This document shows, piece after piece, positions 17,146 to 29,000 of a stretch of 64,000 bases of DNA. The DNA comes from Haloarcula nitratireducens (lineage in GTDB: Archaea; Halobacteriota; Halobacteria; Halobacteriales; Haloarculaceae): positions 434,001 through 498,000 of the forward strand of contig NZ_RKLT01000002.1 in the NCBI RefSeq assembly GCF_019599505.1, written 5' to 3'. Below the pieces are notes generated by a model. The model had not been told where the DNA came from and made no database searches. It saw nothing but the letters and a program-made list of their open reading frames with translations. The position numbers and the translations under genes were made by a program. Position 1 is the first letter of the stretch. Every line of letters begins with the position of its first letter.

Positions 17146-19548
17146 GTGGACGACACCATCGCGTGGCTCCGCGACCGACCCTACTACGAGGGTCAGATCG
17201 CCGACGAGCGGACGGTCCCCGGCCGCGAGGCCGCCGTCGCCGACTGCGACCTCGGTTCCCGGCTCGCCGGCGTGCTGGCCGACGAGGGCATCACGGATCT
17301 CTACGCGCATCAGACGCGGGCCATCGACGCCGTCAGGGACGGGCGGAACGTCGTCCTCGCCACGGAGACGGCCAGCGGCAAGAGCCTGGCCTACACCGTC
17401 CCCGCCTTCGAGCGCGCGCTCGACAGGCGCGCGACGACGCTGTACGTCGCCCCACAGGTCGCGCTCATCAACGACCAGACGGACACCTTATCCGAACTGG
17501 CGCAGGGCCTCGGGTTCGCCTCGGGGGTCTCGGTCGCCCAGTACACCGGCCGGCAGTCGAAATCGGAGAAGGAGGCCATTCGGGAGCGCCAGCCCACCGT
17601 CCTCCTGACGACGCCGGACATGCTCCACTACGGTATCCTCCCGCACGCTCATCGGTTGTGGGACTGGTTCTTCCAGCGCCTCGAAACCGTCGTCGTCGAC
17701 GAGGTCCACGGCTACCGCGGCGTCTTCGGCAGCCACGTCTCACTGGTGCTTCGCCGCCTCGCGCGGGTCGCCGAGCGCTTCGACAGCGACCCCGAGTGGA
17801 TCTGCTGTTCGGCGACCATCGGCAACCCCGTCGAACACGCGGCGACGGTCACGAACCGGCCCGAACCGTCGTTCGCGCTCGTCGACGAGGACGCGAGCGC
17901 CAGCGGCCCGCGGCACTGGCTGCTGTGGAATCCGCCGGAGTACGAAGGAGGGGACGGTTGGGGGAGCGGCCGCCGGAAGTCCAGCCACGTCGAGACCAAG
18001 CGCCTGTTCGTGGACCTCGTCTCCCGCGGCCTCCAGACCGTCGTCTTCGCCGGGTCCCGACAGACCGCGGAGCGCTACGCCAGCGACAGCGCCGACGAGT
18101 TGCGAGAGCGAGGCGAACACGACCTCGCGGACCGAATCGGCGCGTATCAGGCGGCGCTCACCGACGACCAGCGCCGGGACCTCGAAACCCGGCTCCAGTC
18201 CGGCGACCTCCGAGGCGTGTGGTCGACCAGCGCGCTGGAACTGGGCGTCGACGTGGGCGGGCTGGACGCCGTCGTGCTCGACGGCTACCCCGGCACGCGG
18301 ATGCGGGCGTTCCAGCAGGCCGGTCGCGCGGGGCGGGGCACCGACCCAGCGCTGGTCGTCCTCGTCGGTGGCGAGGACCAACTCGACCAGTACGTGCTCC
18401 GAAACCCGGCGACGCTGTTCGGGAAAGACGCCGAGCGAGCCGTCACGAACCCCGAGAACGAGCAGCTGCTCCCCGATCACGTGCAGGCGGCCGCCGGCGA
18501 GAACTGGCTCTCGGCCGCCGACGACCGCCACTTCGGCACGACGTTCCCGGACGTGGTCGCCGACCTCGAATCGGCGGGGAAACTCGATCGTCGGAACACG
18601 GACAAGGGGATTCGCTGGACCTCGAACGGCCGCCCGCACCACGACATGAGCCTCCGCACCGTCGACGACCGCGAGGTGAAACTGGTGGCGAAGGGCGACG
18701 TCGTCGCCAAACTCCCCTTCGAGGACGCGCTGCGCGACGCCCATCCCGGCGCGATCTATCACCATCAGGGCCGGCGCTACGAGGTGACCGACCTCGACCT
18801 CTCGACCGGCGTCGCCGAACTCGACCGGACGTGGGCGAACTACTACACGCGCGTCCTCCACGACAAGACCATCACCGTCGAGACCGACTTACGGGAGCGC
18901 CCGCTGCCGACCCGAGAGGGCGTGCTCGTCCGCTTCGCCTCGGTGACGATGCGAAAGCAGATCACGGGCTACGAACGGCGCGACGGCTCGTCGGGCGAGG
19001 TGCTGGGGCGGCGCTCGCTCGATCTGCCGGAGACGACCCTGGAGACGAAGGCGCTGTATCACACCGTGCCGGCGGCCCTCGAAGACGAGATTCTCCGTGG
19101 AGCGTACGAGAGAGCGGCGGTAAGCGATTCGGACGGTGAAGACGGAGCGTGCGGGACGAACGGCGCGGGCGAGACGACGGCCGCGGCGGGCGACTTCCCC
19201 GGTGCCATCCACGCCGCCGAGCACGCCGCGATTTCGATGTTCCCCTTCGAGTACCTCTGTGATCGCGGCGACATCGGCGGCCTCTCGACGCCGCATCATC
19301 CCCACACAGACGCGCCGACGATTTTCGTCTACGACGGCTACCCCGGCGGCATCGGCCTGACGCGAGCGGGCTATCGCGATATCGGGTCGCTGCTGGACAC
19401 CACGCTGTCGATGCTCCGGTCGTGTGACTGCGAGAGCGGCTGTCCGGCCTGCGTGCAGTCCCCTCACTGCGGCAACGCCAACGACCCGCTCTCGAAGGAC
19501 GGGGCGATTCACCTCCTCGACCGGCTCACCGGCGACGCCGGCGGCTGA
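17146..19548 (+). CDS. DEAD/DEAH-box helicase with DUF1998 (MrfA/Hrq1-like), 800 aa
   Basis: Probable DNA repair helicase. Helicase motifs: Q-like YAHQTRAIDAV, motif I TETASGKS, motif II VVDEVHGYRG, motif III CCSATIGNP, motif VI QQAGRAGRG. The C-terminal third carries the DUF1998 four-Cys signature (CDCESGCPACVQSPHCGN), which holds zinc in the MrfA family. Bacterial MrfA acts in mitomycin-type lesion repair; the archaeal substrate is inferred. GTG 17146 is the first in-frame start after btuD (23 bp gap) and gives a normal N-terminus. Convergent with mscS. Confidence 0.9.
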   Translation: MDDTIAWLRDRPYYEGQIADERTVPGREAAVADCDLGSRLAGVLADEGITDLYAHQTRAIDAVRDGRNVVLATETASGKSLAYTVPAFERALDRRATTLYVAPQVALINDQTDTLSELAQGLGFASGVSVAQYTGRQSKSEKEAIRERQPTVLLTTPDMLHYGILPHAHRLWDWFFQRLETVVVDEVHGYRGVFGSHVSLVLRRLARVAERFDSDPEWICCSATIGNPVEHAATVTNRPEPSFALVDEDASASGPRHWLLWNPPEYEGGDGWGSGRRKSSHVETKRLFVDLVSRGLQTVVFAGSRQTAERYASDSADELRERGEHDLADRIGAYQAALTDDQRRDLETRLQSGDLRGVWSTSALELGVDVGGLDAVVLDGYPGTRMRAFQQAGRAGRGTDPALVVLVGGEDQLDQYVLRNPATLFGKDAERAVTNPENEQLLPDHVQAAAGENWLSAADDRHFGTTFPDVVADLESAGKLDRRNTDKGIRWTSNGRPHHDMSLRTVDDREVKLVAKGDVVAKLPFEDALRDAHPGAIYHHQGRRYEVTDLDLSTGVAELDRTWANYYTRVLHDKTITVETDLRERPLPTREGVLVRFASVTMRKQITGYERRDGSSGEVLGRRSLDLPETTLETKALYHTVPAALEDEILRGAYERAAVSDSDGEDGACGTNGAGETTAAAGDFPGAIHAAEHAAISMFPFEYLCDRGDIGGLSTPHHPHTDAPTIFVYDGYPGGIGLTRAGYRDIGSLLDTTLSMLRSCDCESGCPACVQSPHCGNANDPLSKDGAIHLLDRLTGDAGG

Positions 19549-19559
19549 CGCCGCCGAGT

Positions 19560-20450
19560 CTAGTTAGGTCCGTTCTCGCTCTCCGGTTCCGTCATCGCGA
19601 GTTCACCGCCGATTTCGTGTTGGCTCGTCGTGCTGAGGTCGATTCCCGCCGCACGACAGGCCTCGTGGACGCCGCGGATGAACGCCGACCGAACCGCCGG
19701 CAGCCGGTTCCGGCGGTTGTTCGGAATCCAGACGCGGCCGGTCACCACGACGGCCTCGTCCGTGAGTTCGTCGACGGCGACCATCGGTTCCGGATTCTCG
19801 GCGACGTGGTCCACCTCTCGGGCGACGCCGATGATGAGCGCCTCCAACTCGTCGAGGTCGGTACCGTAGTCGACGCCGAACTGGTAGGAGATGCCGACCG
19901 GTCCGGTCGCGGTGCGGTTCGTCACCGCGCTCGTCGCCAGGTCGTTGTTCGGCACGACGACCACCTCGTTGTCCGGAGTGCGAACCCGCGTCACTCGCAG
20001 ATCGATGTCGACGATGACGCCCTGCTTGCCCGCCCACTCGATGGTGTCGCCGACGTTGAGATCCGGGTCGGTGACGATGAACGCCCCCGAGACGAAGTTC
20101 CCGAGCACGTCCTGTGCGGCCAGGCCGACGGCGATCGTGACGCCCGCCGCGACCAGCGTCGAACCGGCCAGCGCCCCCTGAAAGCCAGCGATTCGCGCCG
20201 CGACGACGATCGCGAGGATGACCACGACGAGATGTGATAGGCTCCCGAGTGCGCTCTCCAGGGTCTTATCGATTCGCGACTTCGAGAGGCCCCACCGAAT
20301 GGCGGGGACCGCCAGCAGTCGCCCGGCGGCGTACAGGACGACCGCGACGACGATGAACTCCGCTCCGGTCTCGACGAGCTGCGCGTACGTCGAGGCGAGG
20401 TCGCCGGAGAACGGGTCGAGCTGCATGGTCGCGTTACCGCCGCCGCGCAT
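19560..20450 (-). CDS. MscS-type mechanosensitive channel, 296 aa
   Basis: Small-conductance osmotic safety valve in the cell membrane. Three N-terminal helices end in the pore helix GVTIAVGLAAQDVLGNFVSG; next comes the beta domain (DPDLNVGDTIEWAGKQGVIVDIDLRVTRVRTPDN, VVVPNNDLATSAVTN) and the alpha/beta cytoplasmic domain. Two starts are possible: ATG 20450 or an internal ATG at 20426 (MQLDPFSGD) that may be the real one. Convergent with the helicase gene; 12 bp apart. Confidence 0.9.
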   Translation of the reverse strand: MRGGGNATMQLDPFSGDLASTYAQLVETGAEFIVVAVVLYAAGRLLAVPAIRWGLSKSRIDKTLESALGSLSHLVVVILAIVVAARIAGFQGALAGSTLVAAGVTIAVGLAAQDVLGNFVSGAFIVTDPDLNVGDTIEWAGKQGVIVDIDLRVTRVRTPDNEVVVVPNNDLATSAVTNRTATGPVGISYQFGVDYGTDLDELEALIIGVAREVDHVAENPEPMVAVDELTDEAVVVTGRVWIPNNRRNRLPAVRSAFIRGVHEACRAAGIDLSTTSQHEIGGELAMTEPESENGPN

Positions 20451-20494
20451 ATGAATGTCCGCGGACGACGGCGAGGTCGTCGCCGTTCGGTCCG

Positions 20495-20632
20495 CGCGTC
20501 GCTTCCCACCGGATCAGCCGACGCGTTCGTCGAGGATTGGCCTCACTCGGCGAATCCCCGGTACGCGTCGCTTTCCACCGGCTCGGCCGACGCGTTCGTC
20601 GAGGATTAGCCTCACTCGGCGAATTCCGAGTT
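20495..20632. repeat. 69-bp tandem repeat, two copies, encoding Lrp-like C-terminal peptide
   Basis: Two units, 20495-20563 and 20564-20632, are nearly identical over their first 60 bp. Read on the minus strand in one frame they give VRLILDERVG (unit 2) and VRPILDERVG-stop (unit 1), matching the last residues TRLILDERVG of the Lrp protein encoded just upstream (stop at 20668). The unit is 23 codons long, so frame is kept. Codons differ from the real gene end at nearly every third position. Confidence 0.85.
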
Positions 20633-20667
20633 AGCGAGCAGGCACACCGGGTTCACGGTTCCGCCGT

Positions 20668-21081
20668 TCACCCCACTCGCTCGTCCAGAATCAGCCGCGT
20701 CTTCGTGCTCACGACCTCGTCTAGCTCCCGCGCCCGCGTGATGAGGTCGTTCACCGCGCCGGTGTCGGCGGCGTCGACGACGACGACGATGTCTTCCTCA
20801 CCCGAGACCTGCCAGACGAAGTCGACCGACGGCCACTCGGCGATGCGGTCGGTGACGGCCGACGTATCGACGTCGACGTCGACGCCGACCTCGACCATCG
20901 ACTTGACGTTCCCGGTGCGAGTGGCGACGGTGAAGCGCTCGATGACGCCGTCCTCGACGAGGCGCTCGACGCGGTTCCGGACGGTCCCCTCGGACGTGCC
21001 GATCTGGTCCGCGATCTCCGTATACGGGGTTCTGGCGTCCCGTCGGAGTATCGAGAGTATCTCGCTGTCCAGTTCGTCCAT
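20668..21081 (-). CDS. Lrp/AsnC-family transcription regulator, 137 aa
   Basis: DNA-binding regulator. N-terminal winged helix: MDELDSEILSILRRDARTPYTEIADQIGTSEGTVRNRVERL; then a RAM-type ligand/oligomerisation domain (VEVGVDVDVDT; VWQVSGEEDIVVVVDA). Divergent from carA, with an inverted repeat in between at 21118-21132, and a close copy of this repeat lies upstream of carB, so both carbamoyl phosphate synthase genes are the probable targets, perhaps in response to an amino acid. That link is inference. Confidence 0.92.
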   Translation of the reverse strand: MDELDSEILSILRRDARTPYTEIADQIGTSEGTVRNRVERLVEDGVIERFTVATRTGNVKSMVEVGVDVDVDTSAVTDRIAEWPSVDFVWQVSGEEDIVVVVDAADTGAVNDLITRARELDEVVSTKTRLILDERVG

Positions 21082-21117
21082 CGAGATTGAACCCTTCTCA
21101 CCTCCCGAACTTGAGGA

Positions 21118-21132
21118 TTACGAAAATCGTAA
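21118..21132. promoter_or_regulatory. inverted repeat between lrp-like gene and carA (candidate operator)
   Basis: TTACGA-AAA-TCGTAA, a perfect 6-bp inverted repeat with 3-bp spacer. Its centre is 59 nt before the carA start and 44 nt before the divergent Lrp start; the likely carA TATA element (CCTTATGAAC, 21151-21160) lies inside that distance. An extra half-site TCGTAA covers 21179-21184 at the carA start. The same 15-mer with two changes is upstream of carB. Confidence 0.65.
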
Positions 21133-21183
21133 CTCGGCTTCGAAAGCAACCCTTATGAACCGGAATACTGTACGCATCTCGTA

Positions 21184-22230
21184 ATGACAGACGCATACGT
21201 AGCACTGGAAGGCGAGCGCGTCATCGAAGCCCGCTCCCGCGCGCCGGGCGCGACGCGCGGCGAAATCGTGTTCACGACCGCTTACACCGGCTACGAGGAG
21301 AGCCTGACCGACCCCTCTTACGAGGAGCAGATCCTCACGTTCTCGTACCCGCTCATCGGTAACTACGGCGTCCGCGAGGAGCGCTTCGAATCCGACCGCG
21401 TCCACCCCCGCGGGGCCGTCGCCCGCGAACTCACCGACGACGTGGCCGAGTGGCTCGAGAGCGAGGGCGTGCCCGCCGTCGACCACCTCGACACGCGCGA
21501 CATCGTCACGGAGATCCGCGACGAGGGGGCGATGAAGTGCGGCATCGCCGCCGGTCCCGACGCGACCGAGGAGGACGCGCTCGAAGAGCTCCGCCAGTGC
21601 AAGCACATGTCCGACCACACCGACATCGGCGCGCAGGTCTCCGTCGACGAGGTCGAGACCCACAACGCCGACGCCGACGGCGCGACCGTCGCGCTGGTCG
21701 ACTGCGGTGCGAAGGGCTCCATCGTCGAGTCCCTGGTCGAACGCGACGCCGCCGTCCACGTCTTCCCGTACGACGCCAGCGAGGGCGACGTGGCCGAGGT
21801 CGACCCCGACCTGCTGTTCATCTCGAACGGCCCCGGCGACCCCGAGAACTTCGAGCAGACCGGCGAACTCGTCGAGACCTACGTCGGCGACGTGCCGCTC
21901 GCGGGCATCTGTCTCGGCCAGCAGGTCGTCGCCAACGCGCTGGGCGGCGAGACGTCGAAGATGGAGTTCGGCCACCGCGGCGTCAACCAGCCGGTGCGCG
22001 ACCTCCGGACGAACAAGGTCGTGATGACGACCCAGAACCACGGCTACACCGTCGCCGAACCCGGCGACAAACTCGACGTCACGCAGGTCAACGTCAACGA
22101 CGACACCCCCGAGGGCCTGGAGAACGACGACCTGGACATCATCACGCGCCAGTACCACCCCGAGGCCAACCCCGGCCCGCACGACTCGCTCGGCTTCTTC
22201 GACGACGTGCTCGGGATGGCGGGGGAGTAG
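21184..22230 (+). CDS. carA: carbamoyl-phosphate synthase small (glutaminase) subunit, 348 aa
   Basis: Releases ammonia from glutamine and channels it to CarB for carbamoyl phosphate, feeding pyrimidine and arginine synthesis. N-terminal CarA domain (VFTTAYTGYEESLTDPSYEEQI), then class I glutamine amidotransferase with nucleophile C243 in GICLGQQ and the catalytic H325/E327 pair in QYHPEAN. Full length. Promoter lies with the operator described at 21118; carB is 1.6 kb downstream on the opposite strand, not in an operon. Confidence 0.96.
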   Translation: MTDAYVALEGERVIEARSRAPGATRGEIVFTTAYTGYEESLTDPSYEEQILTFSYPLIGNYGVREERFESDRVHPRGAVARELTDDVAEWLESEGVPAVDHLDTRDIVTEIRDEGAMKCGIAAGPDATEEDALEELRQCKHMSDHTDIGAQVSVDEVETHNADADGATVALVDCGAKGSIVESLVERDAAVHVFPYDASEGDVAEVDPDLLFISNGPGDPENFEQTGELVETYVGDVPLAGICLGQQVVANALGGETSKMEFGHRGVNQPVRDLRTNKVVMTTQNHGYTVAEPGDKLDVTQVNVNDDTPEGLENDDLDIITRQYHPEANPGPHDSLGFFDDVLGMAGE

Positions 22231-22271
22231 CGAGGGGCGCGCGACTGGAAGGAGCGCGGCCCTCGGTTTTA

Positions 22272-22297
22272 GCGAGCGGGGAGGGACGACCCGCGAG
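22272..22297. repeat. copy of the hairpin-array core downstream of carA
   Basis: The 26 bp here match the minus-strand form of the repeat cores at 33260-33313 apart from one or two bases. It can fold as GCGGG-N9-CCCGC. It sits between the convergent ends of carA and the panE-like gene, a place where it could act as a two-way terminator or be a scar of a mobile repeat. Confidence 0.7.
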
Positions 22298-22333
22298 CAA
22301 CGCGGTTCGGAGCGAGCGGACGAGCGAAGCGAA

Positions 22334-23260
22334 TTACCCCTCCGCGAACCGGTCGGCCCACGGTCGGAGGACGGCCGTGACAGCCTCGTTCATCGGCACG
22401 TCGACGTCGGTTCCCTCGGCGTGGCGAACGACGGCCGCGTTCAGCGCGTCGAGTTCCATCGGTTTCTCGTGGGTCAGGTCGTAGTGCAGGGAGGAGTACG
22501 AGTCCGCATCGAGGTCCTCGGCGAACTCGACCCACTCCGCGGCGGTGTCGTCGGGGAGCGCCACGCCGTTCGCTCGGGCGACCGCACACACCTCCTCGAC
22601 GACGCGTCGGTACATCCGCCACGACTCCTCGGCGTCGCGGATATCGCCGACTGGGAGGCGCGTCGCCGCGGTCATCCCGGAGTGAGCGCAGATGAACGCG
22701 AACTTCCGCCACAGTTCGATTCGGACGTCGTCCGCGAGAACGGCCTCGACGCCCGAACACGAGCGGAGAGCGGCGTCGAGCGCCGCGATGCGGTCGGTGC
22801 GCTCGCCGTCCAGTTCGCCGTAGACGAACCGGGCCGGCCCGCCGGTGTGTTCGACGACGCCCGGTTCGGCGATGGTCGAGAAGATGTAGGCGACGCCGCC
22901 GACGACGCGGGCCTCGCCGATCGCGTCGGCGAGCCACCGCTCGTTGTCGACGCCGTTCTGGAAGGAGACGACGGCGGTGTCCTCGCCGAGGAGCGGTTCG
23001 AGGTCGGCCGCGGCCTCGCGGGTGTCGTGGGCCTTCACGCAGAACAGCACGTAGTCGACGGGCCCGACGTCGGCCGGGTCGTCCGTCGCGGGCAGTTCGA
23101 CCGCGGTGTCGCCGGCGATGCTCCCGATGCGAAGTCCCTCGGTCCGCAACGCGTCGAGGTGGTCGCCCCGTGCAATCAGGTGGACGTCGTGGCCGGCGTC
23201 GGCCAGTCGTGCGCCGAGGTAGCCGCCGACGCCGCCAGCGCCGAAAATAGCGAAGCGCAT
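22334..23260 (-). CDS. panE: 2-dehydropantoate 2-reductase family protein, 308 aa
   Basis: NADPH-dependent reductase of the ketopantoate reductase (ApbA/PanE) family, which makes pantoate for coenzyme A. N-terminal Rossmann motif GAGGVGGYLGARLADAGHDV, conserved FCVKAHDT and SFQNGVDNE segments, C-terminal helical domain with LWRKFAFICAHSGMTAATRLPVG. ATG 23260 (MRFAIFGAGG) is preferred over GTG 23269. Archaea also have other pantoate routes, so pathway use is inferred from family. Confidence 0.88.
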   Translation of the reverse strand: MRFAIFGAGGVGGYLGARLADAGHDVHLIARGDHLDALRTEGLRIGSIAGDTAVELPATDDPADVGPVDYVLFCVKAHDTREAAADLEPLLGEDTAVVSFQNGVDNERWLADAIGEARVVGGVAYIFSTIAEPGVVEHTGGPARFVYGELDGERTDRIAALDAALRSCSGVEAVLADDVRIELWRKFAFICAHSGMTAATRLPVGDIRDAEESWRMYRRVVEEVCAVARANGVALPDDTAAEWVEFAEDLDADSYSSLHYDLTHEKPMELDALNAAVVRHAEGTDVDVPMNEAVTAVLRPWADRFAEG

Positions 23261-23364
23261 GGCCGACACTGACGGCGGGCCGGACCGTAGCTGTTTGGCC
23301 GTGTGCCGATAGTGCCGTGGCTCAGCGGGTGTTCGGTCTGGCCGCTACCCGACCGAGCGACCGG

Positions 23365-23745
23365 TCAGCTATCGCTGGCGTCGTCGTGTCGACCGTCCTT
23401 CTGCTCGTCGCCGTCTACCTCGCCGTCGCCGTCGTATCCGTCCTCCAGCAGCTCCTCGCTCGGGACCGCGCCCTTGTCGTCGACGTAGACGTCGGCGTTG
23501 CCCTTCTCCATACGGATGCCGTGCCAGTCGACGCCCCACTCGGTGAGCCGGGCGACCGTCCTCGCCGCGGCCTCCCAGGGTCGAGCCGTCCAGACGATTA
23601 TCGTGTCGCCCTCGGCGTACCGCTCGTTGACCCACTGTACCATCTCCTCGTCGGGTTCCTCCGGCTCCTCGTCGACGTATCCCCGCTCACCGGCGCTGAG
23701 CGTGTTGTCGAAGTCGACCGCGATCCGGTCGTGGTCGTCGGACAT
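23365..23745 (-). CDS. HAD-superfamily hydrolase-like protein, 126 aa
   Basis: Short HAD-fold protein: motif I VDFDNTLS (two Asp), motif II IVWTAR, and a VYVDDKG segment with the Lys and acidic residues of motifs III/IV. No cap domain, so probably a small-molecule or phosphoprotein phosphatase; substrate unknown. The C-terminal 25 residues are a charged Asp/Gly tail. ATG 23745 (MSDDHDRIAVDFDNT) is preferred over an upstream in-frame start that adds 15 unlikely residues. Lies between carB and panE, all leftward. Confidence 0.8.
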   Translation of the reverse strand: MSDDHDRIAVDFDNTLSAGERGYVDEEPEEPDEEMVQWVNERYAEGDTIIVWTARPWEAAARTVARLTEWGVDWHGIRMEKGNADVYVDDKGAVPSEELLEDGYDGDGEVDGDEQKDGRHDDASDS

Positions 23746-23853
23746 ACGCCCGGAATTGGGCGGAATCCCACGTAAACGTGCGGCAGGCAAACGCCGAAAC
23801 CGGCGACGTAGAACAGGCGACGAACCGAAGAGATCTGCCCGACGGCGCGAGCG

Positions 23854-27105
<3,252 letters not shown>

Positions 27106-27127
27106 TACCCGACTCGAACCGACACAT

Positions 27128-27183
27128 CGTAATAAGCCCGGCGAAAATGTACGAGTCTCGAAGGCGGATTTCGAATATCGTAA
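27128..27183 (-). promoter_or_regulatory. carB promoter with candidate Lrp-type operator
   Basis: On the minus strand GCTTATTACG (27128-27137) is centred about 27 nt before the carB ATG and serves as TATA box; it contains a TTACGA half-site. Further up, 27169-27183 reads TTTCGA-ATA-TCGTAA on the plus strand, matching 13 of 15 bases of the repeat upstream of carA. Its centre is 71 nt before the start codon. Confidence 0.6.
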
Positions 27184-27236
27184 TGCGACGGTGTCACACG
27201 GGAGACACTCACGCGCCCGGGCGGCCGTGGGACCGC

Positions 27237-27467
27237 TCAGTTGCCGAGCTCGCTGACCTGATAGCGGTACGGTTGGCCCTCGATGACTTCGACCTCGTCC
27301 GTCTGCGCGCGCCGTCCGAGCACCGTCGCGACGCGGTGGGCGCTGTCGAAGTCCTCGTCGTGTTCGGCCAACAGGTCCAGAATCTCCCGAGCCGTGAACG
27401 GGCCGTCGGCGTCGGCGTCGTCGAGCACCGACCGGATTCGCTCGAACTCGCCGCGACGGATGGCCAT
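27237..27467 (-). CDS. small winged-helix-like protein, 76 aa
   Basis: Short acidic protein whose pattern (FERIRSVLDD, FTAREILDLLAEH, AHRVATVLGRRAQ, then EVIEGQPYRYQV) fits a winged helix-turn-helix: three helices followed by a beta wing. It may bind DNA or be a degenerate variant that binds protein. No target is evident; it lies between the carB promoter and a lipoprotein gene and is preceded by an AT-rich stretch. Confidence 0.65.
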   Translation of the reverse strand: MAIRRGEFERIRSVLDDADADGPFTAREILDLLAEHDEDFDSAHRVATVLGRRAQTDEVEVIEGQPYRYQVSELGN

Positions 27468-27563
27468 GCAGTACTACAACACCCCGAACACCATATATCA
27501 CCGTCAGACAACCGTCAGACTGCGTTTTAGCCGGAATCGACGGAGGGCGAGCGGCCGGCCCCG

Positions 27564-28325
27564 TCACCCGTCGTCAGACGTCGCGGGTGTCGCCGTCTCA
27601 CGCCGGAAATCGTCGGGCCAGCGCCGTTCTACCCACGCCGGCCGTTCGACGGTCGTCTCGCCGATGGCGCTGTACTCGAAGCGATAGCGCACGGAGACAT
27701 CCTGATACGGGTCGAAGTAGCGGACCGAGAACGTCCGTACCCACCCGCTCGACGCGACGGTGACGCGGACGGTGTAGTTGCGCACGCGGTCGAAGGTCGC
27801 GGGCGCGCGGTCGGCGACGACGAGATACCCGCCCGCTAGCTGTCGTACGGCCACCGGACCGGTCGGGAGATACGTCTCGACGAGCCGGCCGGTGTGGTGG
27901 CCGAAACGCTCGCTCGCGGGGACCGATCGATTCCGACGGTACTGGATGCCCAGCGGTCGCCGGTGGCGGCTGTACCGAACGTCGCCCTCGACGAAGAGCC
28001 GATCGCTGTAAGCGCCCGTCGTCTGCGTGCTCAGATACCGATAGCGACGTTCGCCCTCGACGCCGAGCCACGTCTCCCACTCCCGGCCGCCCGCGTCCCA
28101 GTCGACCGTCAGCGTGTACGAGTGGTCGTCGAGCGCGTTCCGATGGGTCTGCGCGAGGATCGCGGGATTCACGCTGTCGTTCGTCAACCCCGGGACGCCG
28201 GTGGCACCCGGGTCGGCGTCGGGGACCGGCGCCGGCGTCACCGCTTCCGTCCGGTCGCTGGCGGCGAACCCGCTACAGCCGGCCAGCACGAACAGAGCCG
28301 CGAGAGCGACCGGACGCGGGCGCAT
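27564..28325 (-). CDS. haloarchaeal lipoprotein, 253 aa
   Basis: Exported, lipid-anchored protein of unknown role. N-terminal signal MRPRPVALAALFVLAGC ends in the lipobox LAGC. The mature region alternates Tyr/Trp/Arg-rich strands (YTLTVDWDAGGREWETWLGVEG; TVRVTVASSGWVRTFSVRYF) resembling the beta-rich haloarchaeal lipoproteins that look LolA/LppX-like; I recognise the general type but no function. Confidence 0.75.
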   Translation of the reverse strand: MRPRPVALAALFVLAGCSGFAASDRTEAVTPAPVPDADPGATGVPGLTNDSVNPAILAQTHRNALDDHSYTLTVDWDAGGREWETWLGVEGERRYRYLSTQTTGAYSDRLFVEGDVRYSRHRRPLGIQYRRNRSVPASERFGHHTGRLVETYLPTGPVAVRQLAGGYLVVADRAPATFDRVRNYTVRVTVASSGWVRTFSVRYFDPYQDVSVRYRFEYSAIGETTVERPAWVERRWPDDFRRETATPATSDDG

Positions 28326-28391
28326 TGGGGAGCGTTAGACTGCGAGGTAGAAATACTCGCGGTGCGCGGATGGCTCGCCCTCGGAGACGAC

Positions 28392-28928
28392 TCACACTGC
28401 CGAGTCGTGTCGGTCGTCGAAGTTCCGCTCGGCGCGGTACTGGTCGACGAACGCCTCGACGTCGAACTCCAGCATCTGCGCTTCGAACTCGGACATCACG
28501 TCGTCGTCCTCGCTGTGGCTGACGGCGTGTTCCATCAGTTCGACGATGAGTTCCACGACGACCTCGTGGAGCCGACGGGAGTCGAAGTCAGTGATCCACG
28601 CCATCGAGAAGCCGACCGCGCCGTCGTCGGCGGCGTCGGCGACGGCGACTTCCTCGGGGAACTCCTCCATGACGACGCCCATCAGGTGCGCCGTCGTGAA
28701 CTCGTCGTGGTCGTCGGCCGGTTCGACCGTCTCGGTGAGGACGTCGACCAGGAACTCGGGGACGAAACGCGAGAGCGGGTGCGCGCCGAGGACGACGGCG
28801 TGAGTCTCGCCGCAGGCGCAGTCGAGCGCTCGAATCCCCATGTGGAGGTCGTCGTGCGTGTCGATGACCTCGCCACAGGCGAGTTCGAGTTCGGACTCGC
28901 GTCCGCCGGGTACGCGCGGTTCTGCCAT
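28392..28928 (-). CDS. conserved haloarchaeal protein (possibly DUF5815 family), 178 aa
   Basis: Soluble acidic protein. N-terminal half has two short Cys pairs (ELACGEVIDTHDD, LDCACGETHAVV) that may bind metal; the C-terminal half is helical (VVVELIVELMEHAVSH, MLEFDVEAFVDQYRAERNF). I believe it belongs to a haloarchaea-specific family of unknown function, recalled but not verified. ATG 28928 (MAEPRVPGG) is preferred over the longer frame. Confidence 0.7.
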   Translation of the reverse strand: MAEPRVPGGRESELELACGEVIDTHDDLHMGIRALDCACGETHAVVLGAHPLSRFVPEFLVDVLTETVEPADDHDEFTTAHLMGVVMEEFPEEVAVADAADDGAVGFSMAWITDFDSRRLHEVVVELIVELMEHAVSHSEDDDVMSEFEAQMLEFDVEAFVDQYRAERNFDDRHDSAV

Positions 28929-29000
28929 TGACGCGTCTAGGAGGGTCGCGGGATTAAAGGCCGCGATACGCCGCTGCCCGTTCGTCGTCACCGACCGAGG

